Source: Caldisericia bacterium
Lineage (GTDB): Bacteria > Caldisericota > Caldisericia > B22-G15
DNA: 8,501 nucleotides
NCBI GenBank assembly: GCA_021158845.1
Contig: JAGGSY010000126.1
Location: 1 to 8,501 of the forward strand
Direction of reading: 5' to 3'
A program made the position numbers and the translations under genes. Below the pieces are notes generated by a model. The model was not told the origin of the DNA. It made no database searches and saw nothing but the letters and a program-made list of their open reading frames with translations. Shown one piece after another: positions 6,553 to 8,501 of the stretch. The first letter of the stretch is position 1, and the number at the start of each line of letters is the position of its first letter.

Positions 6553-7318
6553 TTTCTTTTATCACCCCTCTTACAATAAAGAGTATTAAAATTGCCACAA
6601 TCACCATTAACACACCTGCACCTATTGCAAACTTTATATTACCTGAAGAAACAGAGAGATACACAAAAATAGGTAGAGTTTCAGTCTTCATTCTTGTGGC
6701 ACCTGCTATCATTAGAGTTGCTCCAAATTCACCTATGGCTCTACTCCAACCAATTATAGCTCCAGTGAGAATTCCTTTTTTACTTAGAGGAAACACTATC
6801 TTCCTAAACACATCAAAATCTGAAAGCCCCATAATCTTCCCCATAAACTCATATCTTTTACTCACTTTAAAAAATGCAATCTCAGCACTTCTCTCTATGT
6901 ATGGGGTAATTATTATAAATTGGGCAAATATCACTCCAAGGGGCGAGAATAAAAAGGAAATTCCGAATCTTCCAAGAAATTCACCAAAACCTCCACCAAA
7001 CAAAATAAGAAAGGATAGACCTGTAATTAGTGGAGGAAGGAAGATGGGAATATCTATAACACCCTCCACAAACTGTTTAAGTGGAAAATTAACTCTGGAT
7101 AAAAAATATGCCATCGGTATGGAAAAAATTAGAGAGAGGAGAAGTGAAATTAAAGACGTGATAATGGAAAACTTAACAGCAAATACAAACTCCTGAGAGA
7201 TGAGGGTTTCTTTTAAACCTTGAAGTCCTGTTTTTGAAAACAAAGAGACTACACCAGATACAATAATTAAAATAAAAAGAATTAGGAATATGGAGCTAAT
7301 CACATTAACTTTCTTCAT
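6539..7318 (-). CDS. modB: Molybdate/tungstate ABC transporter permease
   Basis: Inner-membrane channel subunit of the importer, 259 residues. Hydrophobic segments are seen at about 6-27, 44-74, 84-108, 120-141, 183-204 and 228-252, giving six membrane spans. The cytoplasmic EAA loop that contacts the ATPase runs from about E146 to P177 with the conserved G164 (I-M-G-L-S). The following R193-A-I-G-E-F-G-A-T201 is the signature of molybdate/tungstate/sulfate permeases (ModB, WtpB, TupB, CysT group). The start ATG overlaps the end of modA by 14 bases. Its SD is weak (GGTG four bases upstream), so translation probably depends on coupling to modA. Gene order modA-modB-modC is standard. I use modB as the family name; the true substrate could be tungstate. 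Confidence 0.92.
   Translation of the reverse strand: MKKVNVISSIFLILFILIIVSGVVSLFSKTGLQGLKETLISQEFVFAVKFSIITSLISLLLSLIFSIPMAYFLSRVNFPLKQFVEGVIDIPIFLPPLITGLSFLILFGGGFGEFLGRFGISFLFSPLGVIFAQFIIITPYIERSAEIAFFKVSKRYEFMGKIMGLSDFDVFRKIVFPLSKKGILTGAIIGWSRAIGEFGATLMIAGATRMKTETLPIFVYLSVSSGNIKFAIGAGVLMVIVAILILFIVRGVIKENAYH
6561..6568 (-). promoter_or_regulatory. Shine-Dalgarno of modC
   Basis: GGGGTGAT ends eight bases before ATG 6552. Its GGTGAT part pairs with the 3' end of bacterial 16S rRNA in a shifted register, unlike the GGAGG cores used by most genes here. Confidence 0.5.
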
Positions 7319-8072
7319 CTTTCACCACAAATCCATACCTTTTAAATATCTCTTTTCCTTTTTCAGAAAGCACAAAAGATAGGAAATCTTTACTTAACTT
7401 TTTATTCTTTGTAAATTTAACAATACCTATAGGTATTGTTTTTATCTCATTAAATTTCTCCTCAATGGGGATGATCTCTAAATCCATTCCAAACTGAACA
7501 GCAGCTGATCTCCACACAATAGATGCATCAACAAAATTACTATTTACATCAAGAACCAACTTACTAACAGTTCCTTCTCTAACAACAACATTCTTCTTTA
7601 CATCTTCATAAATACCAGCTTTCTCAAGTATTTTCCTGGTGACAGGTCCAATGGCAAGAGAATTTTCATCCCCAAGGGCAATTTTAACTCCCTCCCTGTC
7701 TAAATCTAAAACTCCTTTTATGTTTTTGGGATTTCCCTTTTTCACCACTATAACTGGAATATGGTATAAAAACTCAACTCCTTTATCAACCAGACCTTTC
7801 TCTTCAGCAATTTTATAGTGATACATACTTCCAGGCATAAATAAATCACCTCTCCTTGTAGTCTCAATCTGTGAAAGTAAACTACCAGCGCCACCATATA
7901 CAATATTAATTTTTACATTGTTTTTTTTCTCATACACACCTTTTAATTCATCCATTGGTTTTTTCATCCCTGCCCCAACAAAGATTAAAAGTTCTTTCTC
8001 TTCCTTCCCTTCACAAGACATAATGGATAGTAGGGTGATTAAAATTACTAAAAAGATGACAAATCTTTTCAT
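7305..8072 (-). CDS. modA: Molybdate/tungstate-binding lipoprotein (ModA family)
   Basis: Extracytoplasmic substrate-binding protein of the Mo/W importer, 255 residues. A hydrophobic signal (residues 4-19) ends in S-I-M-S-C20, a lipobox-like site, so the mature protein is probably lipid-anchored through C20. The mature part follows the ModA pattern: I-F-V-G-A-G-M-K-K-P-M-D-E-L at 30-43 (first ligand loop), Y59-G-G-A-G-S-L-L-S-Q-I-E70 (second loop), then G-D-L-F-M-P-G-S. A later G-D-x-x-x-L-A-I-G-P segment and G-x-V segment belong to the second lobe. The two serines that bind oxyanion in E. coli ModA appear replaced by G35 or M36 and by A62, so the pocket differs and substrate choice is open. 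ATG 8072 follows AAGGAGAT and lies three bases after the upstream stop. It overlaps the permease gene by 14 bases. Confidence 0.9.
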   Translation of the reverse strand: MKRFVIFLVILITLLSIMSCEGKEEKELLIFVGAGMKKPMDELKGVYEKKNNVKINIVYGGAGSLLSQIETTRRGDLFMPGSMYHYKIAEEKGLVDKGVEFLYHIPVIVVKKGNPKNIKGVLDLDREGVKIALGDENSLAIGPVTRKILEKAGIYEDVKKNVVVREGTVSKLVLDVNSNFVDASIVWRSAAVQFGMDLEIIPIEEKFNEIKTIPIGIVKFTKNKKLSKDFLSFVLSEKGKEIFKRYGFVVKDEES

Positions 8073-8075
8073 TTC

Positions 8076-8501
8076 TTATCTCCTTAAAATATTTTTATCT
8101 TCCACATTGAAATACTCTATCTTTTCACTATAATGCTTTAATAGATAGGGAAGCCCCTTTTCTTTTCTTAGAGATGTAAGGAGTGGAATAATGCTCCTTG
8201 AAAAAACTATTGGGTGCCCTTTTCTTTCCTTGTAGGTGGGAATAAGAATCTCTTTCTTTGTGGTAAGTGATTTTTCTATTATTCTATCTATAGTTTCCTT
8301 CCCTATCTTATATAGAGTTCCGAAATGAAGTATAAGAAAATCTGTTCTTCTGCTAACTGCCTTTAAACCAATTTTTAGAGAGGAGTATAAAACATCCTTG
8401 GGATCAGGATTAATCACTACCTTTCCATTTAGAAATTCTATTTCTCTAACCGCCCTCTCCCCTTTTCTGTTACCAACTACAATCACTACATCATTTATAA
8501 T
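8076..8501 (-). CDS. MobA/MocA-like nucleotidyltransferase, 5' end beyond the window
   Basis: The reading frame is open to the window edge (I-I-N-D-V-V-I-V-V-G at 8501-8472), so the N-terminal nucleotide loop is not visible and the GTG at 8486 is probably not the start. The 141 visible residues match the molybdopterin nucleotidyltransferase pattern: I-N-D-V-V-I-V-V-G after the missing loop; D-V-L-Y-S-S-L-K-I-G-L at 36-46 of the fragment (family S-L-x-x-G); I-P-T-Y...K-G-H-P-I-V-F; and a terminal N-I-L-R. Where the family has L-G-D-Q-P this protein reads F60-G-T-L-Y64, so the metal-binding Asp and the Pro are absent. The protein stops right after I-L-R-R, before the usual D-I-D-T-P-E-D-Y tail. 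It is probably the second, more degenerate paralogue of the gene at 4985-5554. It lies three bases upstream of modA in what looks like the same operon. Confidence 0.75.
   Translation of the reverse strand: MINDVVIVVGNRKGERAVREIEFLNGKVVINPDPKDVLYSSLKIGLKAVSRRTDFLILHFGTLYKIGKETIDRIIEKSLTTKKEILIPTYKERKGHPIVFSRSIIPLLTSLRKEKGLPYLLKHYSEKIEYFNVEDKNILRR
8080..8084 (-). promoter_or_regulatory. Shine-Dalgarno of modA, embedded in the upstream gene's end
   Basis: AGGAG lies seven bases before ATG 8072. It supplies the last two Arg codons (AGG AGA) of the upstream protein, whose TAA stop sits between SD and start. Confidence 0.75.

Noticed and set aside
6696..7196. Long + strand open frame opposite the permease gene
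   Set aside because: The opposite strand encodes a clear ModB-type permease with the R-A-I-G-E-F-G-A-T signature. The antisense frame shows no recognisable domain.
8484..8486. GTG at 8486 as a genuine start of a short gene
   Set aside because: The same frame continues to the window edge with residues typical of the family just before this point, so it is an internal Val codon of a truncated gene.
1..8501. tRNA, rRNA, CRISPR array, insertion sequence or riboswitch
   Set aside because: No cloverleaf, regular repeat array, transposase-like protein or non-coding gap large enough was seen. Almost every base is coding.

Overview
The window is AT-rich (roughly 35-40% GC by eye). Its proteins are rich in Lys, Glu and Ile, arginine is coded mostly by AGA/AGG, and purines are heavily concentrated on the coding strand. 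Genes are packed with essentially no intergenic DNA, and Shine-Dalgarno (SD) sequences precede most starts. This suggests a compact, probably thermophilic and anaerobic bacterium. I cannot assign a phylum from this sequence alone.

Layout: two gene blocks converge at about position 4298. The left block (32-4306, + strand) encodes a Lon-family ATP-dependent protease of the AAA_32/LonC-helical type, then TsaE and TsaB of the tRNA t6A37 pathway, then a Clp-fold serine protease of the SDH (serine dehydrogenase proteinase) family. It looks like one polycistronic unit for protein turnover and translational fidelity: neighbours overlap or are separated by a single base.

The right block (8501 down to 4290, - strand) is a six-gene unit. 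In order of transcription it holds a MobA/MocA-like nucleotidyltransferase (5' end cut by the window edge), a ModA-type lipoprotein, a ModB-type permease, a ModC-type ATPase with a TOBE domain, a second MobA/MocA-like protein, and an S component of an ECF vitamin-type transporter. The core is a molybdate or tungstate importer. The two nucleotidyltransferase-like proteins suggest dinucleotide modification of molybdopterin. The ECF S component adds uptake of an unidentified small organic molecule and would need an EcfA/EcfT module encoded elsewhere.

The most interesting signal is in the right block. Both MobA/MocA-like proteins keep the overall family pattern, including a GHP motif. However, the metal-binding Asp of the usual L-G-D-Q-P motif is Asn in one and Thr in the other. 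The first also has a shortened nucleotide-binding loop, and the second ends just before the usual C-terminal D-I-D-T-P-E-D region. Together with an enlarged ECF S component, this may be an uncharacterised variant of a Mo/W-cofactor uptake or maturation system. A second pattern is that at most junctions the downstream gene's SD is embedded in the last codons of the upstream gene, giving KEE, EEE and RR protein tails.

I saw no RNA genes, CRISPR arrays, mobile elements or convincing terminators. No gap exceeds 300 bases.
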